A stretch of 64,000 nucleotides of DNA from Rotaria macrura (Eukaryota > Rotifera > Eurotatoria > Philodinida > Philodinidae). Location: positions 1-64,000 of the forward strand of contig OENT01000871.1 in NCBI GenBank assembly GCA_900239685.1, given 5' to 3'. Position 1 is the stretch's first letter, and every line of letters starts with the position of its first letter. Shown piece after piece: positions 37,449 through 48,950 of the stretch. Position numbers and translations under genes: made by a program. The notes under the pieces are model-generated. The model worked only from the letters and a program-made list of their open reading frames with translations, was not told where the DNA came from and searched no databases.

Positions 37449-40400
37449 TTACCAAGCGACATGAGAAATTTTCCCCTTATTTCTTTGTGAACCACCTGGT
37501 AAAAATGGTACTTGGACTTGTTTATTGGTAACAGAATTCCGTCGTTTTATATCAAGTTTTTCATCTTGTTCATATTTTTCTTTTTGTTGAAACCATTTTT
37601 CATATGCTTCTTGTGCACTGACAAATTTTGCTTCTTCAGTTTCGCGAAGTTTTTTTAATTGTTCCTCTTGTTCTTGTTTCTTTGCTTGATTTGACTTCTT
37701 GTTTTGATTCGTTTTTTTATTCATCCAAATTTCATACGCTTTTTCTGCTTCGAAAACTTTCTTCTGTTTTACTAAAATACAACGACATGAATAAACAATA
37801 AAATACAAACTAGAATCAAATTAGATCGACAAAACCTTCTTGTTGTTGTTCAATTTCCTGTTTTTTATTGTCTCGTTGTTTGATTTGTTCTCTTAATTCG
37901 GTTTCTTTCTTTTCTTTCCATGCTTGAAAATCAGATTGAAATTCCTAAAATAGATTCTTTTTCCTCCTAAAATGTTTTTAAAGAATTCAATTATCCCCAC
38001 TTCTGACTTCATTTTTCGATCCTTTTGTTTCTTTGCTTTTTCTTCCTTTTGTCTTTGTTTTTCTTCGAGTTTCTTTTGAATAATTTCTTTTTCTTTTTCT
38101 TGTCGCCAGCGTTCAAGTTTTAATGCATTTTGATGAATTCGACGTTCAATCGTTGATGTATCAACAAGTTTAGATTTTTCATCTTGCCAATGTTTGGTTT
38201 CTTCTTTTTCCTGTTTTCGTTTCTCTTCTTTCTTTTTTAACCAGTCAAGATAAGCAGCATCTTTTATTGATTGACTTGAATCATTGCGATATTGACTCGT
38301 ATTCAATTCATCGAAATTTATTGAACGATTCGTATTGATACGTGGTTGAACATGTTCATAGGCTGATGATGATCGACGTCGTTGACTTCCACCACTATGA
38401 TTGCTGTTAGCTGATTGCTTTCTTGAACGTGCACTTTGTGGCCTTGGTAATGTTTGGTGTTGAATTTCTTTTTCAAGTGCACGTTGAACAGATTGAGTTA
38501 AGTCTGATGTTGAAATTGGTCTTCGTCCGTTGTCAACACGTGGGGTAATATCTTGATAACGAGATGGAACTGAGAATGTCTCCTTCTTACTTGAACTAAA
38601 CGGTGATGATTTCGTTTGAACACTTCGTTCAGGTTTCGGTGGGCGTTTGGAAGACGAGCGAGGTGGTGGAGATGGAGGTAAAGATTGAAGTGAAGTAGCA
38701 AGTTCCGCATTATTGGATGTTAAAAGATCATTTGATGGTGGAGAATTAGCCGATGCAACTATATTGATAGCAGACTGAGTTTGTTCACGCGTCGTGTTTG
38801 CTTTGGCGGATGTTGGTCGTGATTGTGGTTTTTGATTCGTTGGTGTTAAAGGATCAGCTGTATCTTGATCTTCAGAATAAGATGGACGTGGAACAGAATC
38901 AGTCGCTTTTCTTCCTGCAGAACTAGGTCGATTTGATGATGTTGGTTGATGTTGAACAGCAGCTGAATCAGCATCCTTAAAATGATATGTATAAGATTAA
39001 ATAAAATAAAATTTGACTTTGTTTTTTTGTATAATAATTTGTTTTGATAATCTTAGAAAAAGTTTCACACGTTAGATTTTTTTTAATTATGAAATTATCA
39101 ATTCAACTGCAAAACTATTCATTTAATATTTGTCTTAAAATAGGTTGATTGTAAAATAGAATCTTTGTTACTGAAACTGAGTTTATTTGTCAGTCGAAAG
39201 CTTTGAAATGTATTGTAGAAAAGGAGCATTCAGTTCATTGATTTACTGTTTTATCTGTTATGTTTATGAAATTTTATCGAAATAGTCTGATTATGTAAAG
39301 TAATCTCATCAACTCTTCCCACACTTTAACATAGAACGAGTATATTGACTGGGAAAATGTTTTTTTCTTTAAAACCGTCTCACTTTTCATACCATGCATT
39401 TCTTACTCAGGAATAATGCAAGAAAACAGTATTGTTTTATAAAAATGTTAGCAGACTGCACTCTATAAATGAAAGTAAACATACAACTTTACAGATACCA
39501 GGTATGATCAACGTGTACCGAAGCAGTGCACAACGTTGCAACTATTTTCAAATGTAAATCATTGTTGTCTCGCTCAGAACGACTTTCTGAGTGTTTTTCT
39601 GCATTTCTCATAGTTGGCATAGGATTTCAGCTAAGTTTTGAATGCGCAAGACTATTAAAAATACCGCTTATAAACAGTATAGGGAGGAAAATTAGAAAAA
39701 AAATGATAGCAGGGCGATTTAGAATAGTTTTCGTCACTTTAAATAACTATTTTTTTAACTTTTATGCTCAATTTCATTTCTTGTTTCTTTTCAGAAACAA
39801 GATTCTTCTTTGCTTCTTTTTATCTCTTCAGCATATTCATTGTATAAAGCGTAGAATAAATAAAGTTGACTGTGTATATAAATACTCATTTCTAGGAATA
39901 TAAATATATTATCCAATAACAAAATGGATGGATACTTTCAATGATGAAATAAAGTCGCATACTTATAAGCGTTATGCAAAAACCAACAATGAAAACAGTT
40001 CAATGGTCAGTTTTTGTTTCTCGAGTGATATGACGAAAAATTTTAATATTGCAGTATCTCAAAACATTTCTATGCATCACAGGTTACATACACGTGCTTT
40101 CGAAGCTCTATGCGTGATGGTTGAATAAAAACAGTATCACTATTTTAGTTGATACCAAGATTAACTCAATAATTAAATGTCTCTATACATCCCAGACGAA
40201 GAATTAAGACAATAATCTAAATGTTAGAAAGAGGGAAAATGTTTTTCTGAATAAAAACAACTCGATGTATAGTTGACCATTTGAAAAAAATAAACAAATA
40301 ATTATTGAATCACATAAACGAAGAGACAAGTTCTATATTCAACATTTGACAACGACTAATAGAAAATCTTTCCGTTAAAATTCCAATCGCACCTAGATTC

Positions 40401-43298
40401 TTATTTCATTTACCACATATACAATAAAACTGAATTTATTAATAAACTAAACCACTGATATTAGACGATTCGAAGTCGTCTTCAGAAGCATATTAATGTG
40501 AAATGTTCGTTTACTTCGATAATAAACTTATTCATGTCAATACGTCGTCATTAGGGACGAGATTTTTTTGTGAGCCCGTAATTAATCCTGAGTTGAGCCC
40601 ATCTTGTTTGCAACGAGCCCTGTAAAAAATGTTGGGGCTCAAAACTACTTATTTTTTCTTGTTAAAAGCTAGTAGTACAAAATGAGATCAGCTATCGGTT
40701 GTTTTGAGCTCACTAAAGTTTATCTATTATGGAAAATGAAAATCACATTCCGGATATTTTCGATACTACTAACATCGACATGTGGTATTCTTTTCAAACT
40801 TTTGCTCCTTCTGTATGTTTCAACGAAACGTTGTATTGTGCACAAAAACGATTGCAAATCATTATCATTCAAAAATTTTCCAATCGAATTTCACGTTCGT
40901 TTGGTCATAGGCAAATGGTTAAGAAATTCGTTAACAAGAGTTCAACAAATTCTAGAATCTAGAATATTCTTAATGTATAGATTAGGCAATGAAAGTATCG
41001 ATGTTGAAGATAAATTGTGTCCCCCATACGACATCAGCCCAATCTCTTGTAAGCCGAGCTCAAAAGGCGCTGAATACTTTTTAAAGCTGGAATTTATTTC
41101 TGTGGGCTCAAATCAAACTGCTTGGGCTCACTTCTGGGTTGATTGCGGACTCAGAAAGCAATGTACCTCCTCATTAGATTTGATGAAGACCAATAACCGA
41201 GTGATCGTCTTGTAAATTTTATGCGAAACATTTTCAGACCAGTATCATTTCTTATAACAAAAAATAGGTTTGAGTATTCAAGCTCATTTGATAGAAAAAT
41301 CTTTAATTTACTACTCATTTTTCAATCACATGATGCGAATGAACGGGCTTCAATTCATGAAGAATTTCCAAGGTTTCTTCTGCAAGGAACTGTTTTTCGT
41401 CGAATTTGCAAGTTAAATCACCCGCATGAATTGTTTATAAATCAACAGTCGAAATCGACTGTTCAGGAAAAAATAAAAAGAAAGCAATAGTACACTAGAA
41501 TGGATAAGCATATTCTAGAAACTATTCGACAGTGGTAATCCTTCAAACAATTCATAAGTAGAGGTCATTGACTGGATTTAAAGTGTATAAACAAAAGAGT
41601 CATAGTAATCGACGACACAGTCTAGAAGCATCTTCTGATAACTCAATGAATTGAAAACAGTTCCCGTCAATCATGGTTTTGGTTTAACAACTTTATTGAT
41701 GTTATTACGATTTACAATAATCAGATGCTACAGGATCAAGAAATATGATCATAGCTCCTACTGTGAGTTTATAGGGTGACAAAAAGTAATGGCAGTCATG
41801 CAAATTTAGCAAAACCAGATATAAGATTCCTAGGCGTCTCATTTTTATTAATGTATGATATAGAGTCATATTAAATTGTACTACTCTAGATAAAGTGGTT
41901 ACTAAAAAAGAACATGATGCCACTTAGAAACATAGATTTTAAGATATGTCTGTTGAGTGTCAATCATAGGTCTGATCAGTTTTTCAAATCTCTCTGAATT
42001 TGATTCCTCTGTGAGAATTCACTCAAATCTATCATAAAGATTGTTGAGAAGCGTTTTATCTTGAACGAGGACTAGCAAACATCGGATCAAACTGTACTTC
42101 GCGTAGAGTACTGCATTTGACGCTTACGAACATTTGTATTTATTTAGTTCTCTAGATTGAATATTGTAGTCTCATGAATGAAAGTTGGTGCATGTTGACT
42201 ACTTTTTATTTCGTCTACTCTGTATAAACTCGTACATTTGTGTTAAACAGACACAACTAGAAGAAAGGTACTCTGTAGTGTACATCTTATATTGGTAATG
42301 ACGGCAGTACCTCTCCTACTGTTTGCCAATGCTGATCGTAATAAATTATATACTAAAACTGTATCGGAAATGATCACCTATTGTCTCTCTTTATTTTCGT
42401 TACATCGTGGGTCTTTTGTAATTAAAGTCGATCAAGACAACAATGACGTATCATAGGATAGGAATGTTATTCGAACATTCTTTATGAATGGTCTTCTATG
42501 TTGTAAACAAATTACCTGTATTGAATCATGAGACGATTGTTTTTGTTTTGTCCAATTTGAGCGTTGTGGTTGTTTTTTCTGTAAATCAGCATCGCTGTCA
42601 CTTGCTTCAACTGAGCTTTTACTTCTAACACTATGTTGTCGTGGTTGATCAGTACTTGTTGGTGAATGTTTAGATTTTGTAAACTCATTATGTTTTATTT
42701 GTTTGTTAGAGAGACTTTCATCATCACTCTCCGTAGATTTCTTACGATCACTTGGAAATTTCGTAAGACTCTTTTGTGTATTGGATATACGATCCACCGA
42801 AAACATATCTGTTGGTGATTTTCGGTGTTTTTCGCCAGAAAAAGTTTTCATAAACGATTTATCTCGTTCTTCTTCTTCACGTGCTGATAATATTTGATGT
42901 CTTGGACTTGGTTCGACTTTGGCTTTTCCAAATACATTACGCTCATCATCTTCATCATCTTCATCGACACCATTACGACGTGGTTTTACTTCCGGTTTTT
43001 CATTGGACTTTTTAAGAAAACTACGTTCTTTTGGTTTAGGCGTTAATTGACTTGCTGTTGCACTGGATGTACTTCGACCTGTTTTTGTATTTGAATCATC
43101 ATCAGAATCAGTTAAACTATCCTCTTCGTAATCGTCATTTATTTGATTTAAATTTATGTTTAAATTTTTCGTTAGAGTCGAACCGAAACCAGCTTTCGTA
43201 GGACGCTGCGTTTTCGATAGTGCTGGTGCACGATCAAAATCATCATCATCACCATTATCATCATCATCATCATCGTCACGATAACGATTGTTCTTCAT
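37449..43298 (-). CDS. MAP9: Microtubule-associated protein 9 (MAP9/ASAP), 4 exons
   Basis: This is a microtubule-binding protein of spindles and cilia. Minus-strand exons: 43298–42516, 38975–38001, 37944–37836 and 37771–37449. They total 2190 nt, giving 729 residues against 647 in human, with frame kept throughout. The N-terminal half is acidic and disordered; it opens with a poly-Asp run and has DYEEDSLTDSDDDS near residue 58. The middle is Ser/Pro-rich. The C-terminal third is the charged helical repeat typical of MAP9, in which an aromatic-x-x-W unit recurs: AAYLDWLKKKEEKR, ALKLERWRQEKEKE, DFQAWKEKKE, AYEIWMNKK and AYEKWFQQKEKYEQ. It ends with a short KRRNSV…PFLPGG tail like the vertebrate C-terminus. 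I start at the ATG at 43298, because the frame extends upstream only to a GTG. An acceptor-like CTTGTTAAG lies 14 bases before the ATG. The 3.5-kb first intron carries a hAT-like element. Confidence 0.88.
40547..41177. mobile_element. Non-autonomous hAT-like DNA transposon (MITE), ~615 bp, inside the MAP9 intron
   Basis: The element spans 40555–41169 and is flanked by GTCATTAG (40547–40554) and CTCATTAG (41170–41177). These are an 8-bp duplication with one mismatch that fits the hAT target pattern nTnnnnAn. The termini are imperfect inverted repeats of about 60–70 bp. The left end, with GTGAGCCCG, TTGAGCCC and CGAGCCC, aligns with the reverse complement of the right end at the same spacings. 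GAGCCC/GGGCTC words recur several times near both ends. No transposase is present. The 177-codon frame at 40682–41215 overlaps the interior and runs past the right end, so it is not the element's gene. Confidence 0.7.
43230..43290. repeat. (ATC/GAT)n trinucleotide tract coding poly-Asp
   Basis: An imperfect CAT/ATC repeat in the first MAP9 exon encodes the N-terminal Asp run on the minus strand. It is a likely site of length variation between alleles. Confidence 0.8.
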
Positions 43299-46200
43299 AG
43301 TCACTTAATACTTAACAAGTTGAAGAATACAGAAAGTTACTGACTCTTTTTTTGTTATTTTATTAGAGAGGTGATACCATCATTGAGAAAAATTTTCAGT
43401 CTTTGCTTAGTAACAGGTTTCCTGGTGGAATGTTTTGAATTTTTTGGGCACAAGAAAAGAAACAAAGAATTCAATTTTTTTAAGTAAAAATTAATTTTGA
43501 AGTTAAGTTCTGTGTTCAAAACGATCGAATTTTTTTGTGTTCATGACTGAATGATTATAAATTGTCCAATGAGATTTATTTCATATAGGGATCCCCGAAT
43601 CAATGAGTCATTTAATGATCGATTCTCGTTCTTTTCTTCTCTTCTTGTTTTGCCTTTGCAGTAAATCGTACGTGATCAGAGTCCGATGATTCATCGAATC
43701 AATAGCGGAAAATGCACTTTGTAGGCTTTGTCGGGGGACACCTTTTCGACCATTCTCACTAATCTCATTTGCAATCATAAAGAGTGATAGGAATTGCAGT
43801 ACTATTTTTTTCTCGCGCCCAAGTCGGGTTTCCGAGATCACTGTTGGTATGTGGCGATAAACAAACGATAATGGCTGACTAGAGCCAATAGCGAATTCTG
43901 ATGGAGAATTTTTTTTGCGTTCTCTTCCCTTCATCATCCAACATTAGTGCAATGATTCTAAGGAAATACCCTAATAATGACGAATTTACAGCGCCATCTA
44001 TCATGCGGGACACTTTTTCGAACAAAACCAAATATGTAGTTCGAAAGAGAAAATTTTTCTACATCTAATAGTGTTAACGAGACTTCGCGCCCATGCCAAA
44101 ACCTCCGATGGCGCACAAAAGTGCATTTTTTGATATTGATTCGTCTTTTTCTGCGTACTTCGTTTGCTCTGCACCCGTACTAAAAAATAAATATGAATAT
44201 AGTCAAGCCTTAAGGAAATTTAAAATTTATTCAAACTACAACATTAATGTTAAAAAGATGGAAAAGTAAATCAAATCGTTAAATGTTAGTTTAACATGAA
44301 TAATAAAGTAAAAAGAAAAATTTTCATTACCAAAAAATGAACGTATTTGAAAATGAAAAGATTTGATAATTTTCAATTTATATACATATGCCGTGTTAAT
44401 ATTTCACCTGATTAATCAATGTGCTACGCATTACGTAGTTTGATTCATGAAAATATATGCAACGATTATGACGTGTATTTGAAGTGAAAACGAAATTACC
44501 ATGTAAATGAAAACTCATCTGAAATTATAATTTGTTATAATCGACACAAGAAAAACAAATAGATCATAATGAATTAATCCAGGTTGAAGCAACATAATAT
44601 TCAACAGCTACGAGAACAAATTTATCGAAATCACCAGGAAAAATCTATGTTTTGTTATCACAATCATCGTCCTAATTCAAATACGTTCAAATTGAAAATG
44701 ATGCATGTAGTAACTTTAAATATGCTAAGAATTAATGCATGGCTGTTGGTAAATTATCAAGCAATCAGTAAGAGAAGGTAAATTAAAGTCTTCGGGGAAA
44801 AAATTTTAAAAAAAGCATACCTTTTGCTCATATTTGTATCGTGTAAATCATTGTCCATGATGTAAGATTGATCGACAACCCATCGTTTTCTTCCTCGATG
44901 TTCAGATTAAGAAGAATTTTTTCAAAAAAAAACCATTCCATGTTTACTCGTTTCTTCTTAACCTAAACAGGACCACCTACATTTAATCTCGATTCGTCTT
45001 CTAGTAGAGAAAGTTTTCTATACCGTCTTATTCATATCTAAATAGACTGCTAGATGAATGATGAATAGAAATACGTTGAACTAAGTTGCCTGGATCTCAG
45101 CTACGTCTTCTTTACTAGTTGTACAAGTATCGGTCAAGATAAACTAAATCCAGTTCCAATCTAAAGAAAACGATTCTAGAGTTTATCTATTTCATAACTA
45201 TAAAAAGATTCTTCATTGGTTTGATTTATTCAGGCAAATGAAAGTCCTCATTTGTCCATCTCTTTATGAATGTTGCACTGATCAGCATTTTGGAAGGGGA
45301 ATTATACTAGAAGATTACAAAAAAAATTTAATTACTCGTCATTATTTACGGTTGAAAAATACTTTCGTGCCCAAATCAGATATCTGATTGAAATTTAACC
45401 TTAAAATTGTTCAACACTTATGTTACACTTTCTTTACGTATGGGAAAAACTGTTAATTACATGTCTTATTGAGTAATTCGATTCAAGCTTTTACTTTAAT
45501 CAATAAAATTCGTTTGGAAACTTCAATTTGTCGATAATTGAGGAATTCAAGGAATAGAGCATCGCTTTAAAAGAGCTATTGAAAAGGAGTCTCATATCAG
45601 TGGTTAATTAATATTCTGTGAGAAGAATCATTTTTAATGTGTTTATTATGCTTCGAAACAATTCGTGCATTGAATGGATAAACACTTACACACGTGTAAC
45701 GCGATAGTAGTCTGGCAATCGATGAAAGACTTTATAGTCGAAGCCGTTGCAAAGACGTACTGATCGATTTTAGATGAGTTTTTATTGGTGACTCTCTTAT
45801 TTAAAAGTTTCACCGTGTTAAAAATGATTCCTTCATGCATCCTTGAAATTTCGACATAATGATTGATTCATTTTAGGATTGACATCAAGCAAAAACGAAG
45901 ATTAGTTACATCGATGGTGTTCTCAAAAGTATAAATTCAGTATCTCAAGATACTTCCGATTGAAGCAAAAAACATTGATTCTCAGTAACTAGATGTCAGG
46001 AAAAAAGAAAAACGTACATTTAATGAAAGAATGCTCTTCATAGTTACTTTTTAATTACGGACAGAAATTCCAAAAATGCAAAGCTTTTTTTCTTCTATTC
46101 GAAGATTCGTAGCTAGGGAAGAATCTCAGGAAAACAAAATTAATTTAGTTAAGAAGCTGTTTAACATCAGCTTGAAAATGTTCAAGGACTAGAAAAAAGT

Positions 46201-47899
46201 CAATGCTAATAAGTAGTTTTTGGAAAAGGTTTTGTATCATCGATAAGAATCAGACATTTTTATGCTTTCAGTCACCGAATGGTAAGTTTCTAAATGTGTA
46301 GCATAGCAAGAAATGAGAAAACTACTTCTTCATCCATCCATGCATCGACTAACTCAATGTCGTTCAATGAAGAAAAGCCGGTAACCTTTGATTTCACTCT
46401 ATCAAATAAAAAATTTTGGCGGACGCTTCACATTTGATCTCGAAAATTATTTTTCTCCGCTAATTCTCATTGAAGTGTTTTTTAATCTTTCGAGTCTAGT
46501 ACTAATCAGGGGGGCAAAAATAAAATTCAAGAGCTTGTCTCCTCAGCATTATCATCCATGATCTTTATTTCTAACACTTCACAGATATATTTCAGATACT
46601 TGACAATATTCTTCGAACAATTTACATCTATCATTTATGATCTTAGTTTTTACCGTTTAGATTCAGAGTGGAAGTGAATTGAATTTGATCCCTTGACATT
46701 TTTGTCGCCATACTTCAATCTTATGCAAACCTACCACATACAGAAAGAAATGAAAAAATGCGCTGTACCGACCGATCTGTACACTTATTGCTGTGAGAAG
46801 ATGGTATTGTTTCAGCTATGGATAGAGTCGAGTTCATTCATATGTAATAGTTTCTTCGCCCATGGATGCTACCCAAGTTCAATCCATATTTCAATAGACA
46901 GAATTTCGTACTATCGAAAGTATGAATTAGTTTTGTAGGAATTTTTCAACTTTCAGAAGAACATGAGATCGAAACAAACAGTAGAAGATGCATGTGCAGA
47001 GAAAATCCGATCATTAGACAAACTCAAATGCTCTGCAGTATACCGTAATAATCGTTTTCGGCGCCTATGCTTATCCTCAACAAACGATCGAACAAAAAAA
47101 CAACAGTCGTACTTTGTAATGCATCATGGTTCGTACTTAACGTTTGATGTAAGATCTGTGAATTAGAGACGAACAGGATGAAACAATACAGTACACAACT
47201 TTGACAAATCGAATAAGGATTCAGGATCTTCGATTCGACAAATCAATGCTCAAACTTCAGACTTTGCTCTAAGATTCTCAAAATTTTGTGCCTCTCATGA
47301 AAAAGTTAGAACCAGTATGTTCCGTTATTCGATCATTGGAACAATCACTGTTGATAAAATAATAGTTGTCCATCTTCGAATCAATCCGAGTGTCACAAGC
47401 ATTCGATCAAGTCCAACTAGATCGATCTCCGATCAATTTTAACAATTAAAGTACGATCATCGAGAAAGTTTATTGTAGAAACAAAATGCCAGTTTTTAAT
47501 CACATGTTAATTTATTCTTAATGGTAAATCAACCATTATTACATATAGTGTGCTTCGTGATTTCTTGTTGCGTATGATGATATTCTTGAAAACGAAAGAA
47601 TAATGTCTACACAAATACCAAGGAAAGAGAGATTCATTTGACTTTCAGTGAACGGCCAATGCGATTTTTTCCCGAATACCAGTCGATAGGAAAATCATGA
47701 TTCATTGTACAATAAAATTACAAAAACTTTCTTATGGTGTCTTGAATATGTTCCTAAAACAAACCATAATTTTCTCTTTTGTTTTTCTATTCTCGAAAAT
47801 TGAAACTTAACAAGTACACTTTCATCATGTGTGTTTTCAGATCGATTGTGAAATCTTGACTTTTATTTTTATCATCCTTCCATTCCTAATGTATTAATA
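43299..47899. promoter_or_regulatory. 4.6-kb head-to-head spacer of MAP9 and the membrane-protein gene
   Basis: This must contain both promoters. The part at 43600–44180 is less AT-rich than the rest. It contains an inverted pair, GCGCCATC (43991–43998) and GATGGCGC (44107–44114), that could be the ends of a small MITE. A 109-codon minus-strand frame at 43608–43937 lies upstream of MAP9 but has no recognised motif. Acceptor CTTGTTAAG precedes the MAP9 ATG, and GTGTTTTCAG ends at about 47840, 60 bases before the next gene's ATG. The remainder shows nothing I can name. Confidence 0.45.
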
Positions 47900-48606
47900 A
47901 TGAATACAAGAATTAAGTGGAGTGTTATAGTTGGTGTCGGTATAATAACATTATTTATCTTAATTGGTTTACTTGTAATAGTAACGAAATTTTTCATGGG
48001 ACGTTTTCGTAAAAAAGCTTGGAATGATATAAGTACACTACCAACACATACAGGAACACCGAATGTTAATGAAAACCAACGTCGAATAATTAAACGTTCA
48101 GCATCCGATCGTCAACCCTTATATCAACCAGCTACCAATAGTGCTATGGAAATATCTGATGCTCAAATGTCTAACCTAACTGATGAGAATGATATTTCAC
48201 TTGATCCTGATTCAAATGACAAATCAAAAGAACATGAACATACAATAGTTCAAATTCAACGTGAACATTTAAATTATGTTAAAGAACAAGAAAATCGTAC
48301 TCGACCTATGATAGGTATTAATGATGGTGAAGATTTTGTACAAAGTACCATTGATCAAGTACGAAGAGAATTCGAAGAATCGGTATGATGTGTACATGAC
48401 ACTCAGCTGATGATATCTCTCTTTATATGATTTTTTTTTCGTGATAATCTCTCCAAAGAAAACTTCAGTCATTTTTTTTTGTTGTTTCTCATGTATCTTA
48501 ACGTGAAAGTCTTTCATTTAGCATGCTGGAAATCTCCATACAATCTTTTCTTTCGTTATAGTTCACTACAGCTGCGGAAAAATTGAAGCACGGTCCAAAT
48601 CATTAA
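47900..48606 (+). CDS. Unrecognised single-pass membrane protein, two exons
   Basis: Exon 1 is 47900–48382 and exon 2 is 48562–48606, giving 175 residues. The N-terminus has one membrane helix (VIVGVGIITLFILIGLLVIV, residues ~9–28) with a basic flank (GRFRKKAW). By the positive-inside rule this puts a long polar C-terminal tail in the cytoplasm. The tail is rich in Asn, Asp, Ser and Glu, and ends in an amphipathic segment (TIDQVRREFEES, then FTTAAEKLKHGPNH). I joined the exons because GTATGA after EES is a usable donor. The acceptor at CGTTATAG then continues in phase for 14 sensible codons to TAA. Without splicing the frame would end two codons later, giving 162 residues. I do not recognise a family. 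It could be a small adaptor or an orphan gene of the lineage. A candidate AATAAA is at 48945–48950. Confidence 0.65.
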
Positions 48607-48944
48607 AGGCTTTGTTTTGTTCTAATTTTACTTTATTCATGATTGATGTTCTTCCTTTATTGGCTTTAAATATTTATCTTCTTGCTTTTCTTTTCATCTA
48701 CTTTGCTAACATAGCATCTTAATGATAGGTCTTCGACGCTTTTTCAAGTCTCTATTTGTATGAATGGAATTCTTCTCATTTATTATGATTCGAAATCAAA
48801 CTCAAAAACGCACCGTGATGCATCGAATGGTTATTTATATAAAAAAAGAAATGAATATCTATGAATGAATTGTGTTTTTCTTATTTATAATCCAAAACTT
48901 GCAACTGTGTTCCAACTTCCCAAAAGGTAAATTTCCGTACCACA

Positions 48945-48950
48945 AATAAA
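48945..48950 (+). terminator. Candidate polyadenylation signal of the membrane-protein gene
   Basis: AATAAA, about 340 bases after the stop in exon 2. It is the nearest clear plus-strand signal. Confidence 0.35.

Noticed and set aside
40682..41215. 177-codon plus-strand open frame
   Set aside because: It overlaps the hAT-like element interior and runs through its right end and target duplication. It has no transposase or other domain, so it is not the element's gene.
43608..43937. 109-codon minus-strand frame upstream of MAP9
   Set aside because: It begins with an ATG and is in a GC-richer patch, but has no recognised motif, membrane segment or splice pairing and lies in the likely promoter region. 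Kept only as part of the intergenic description.
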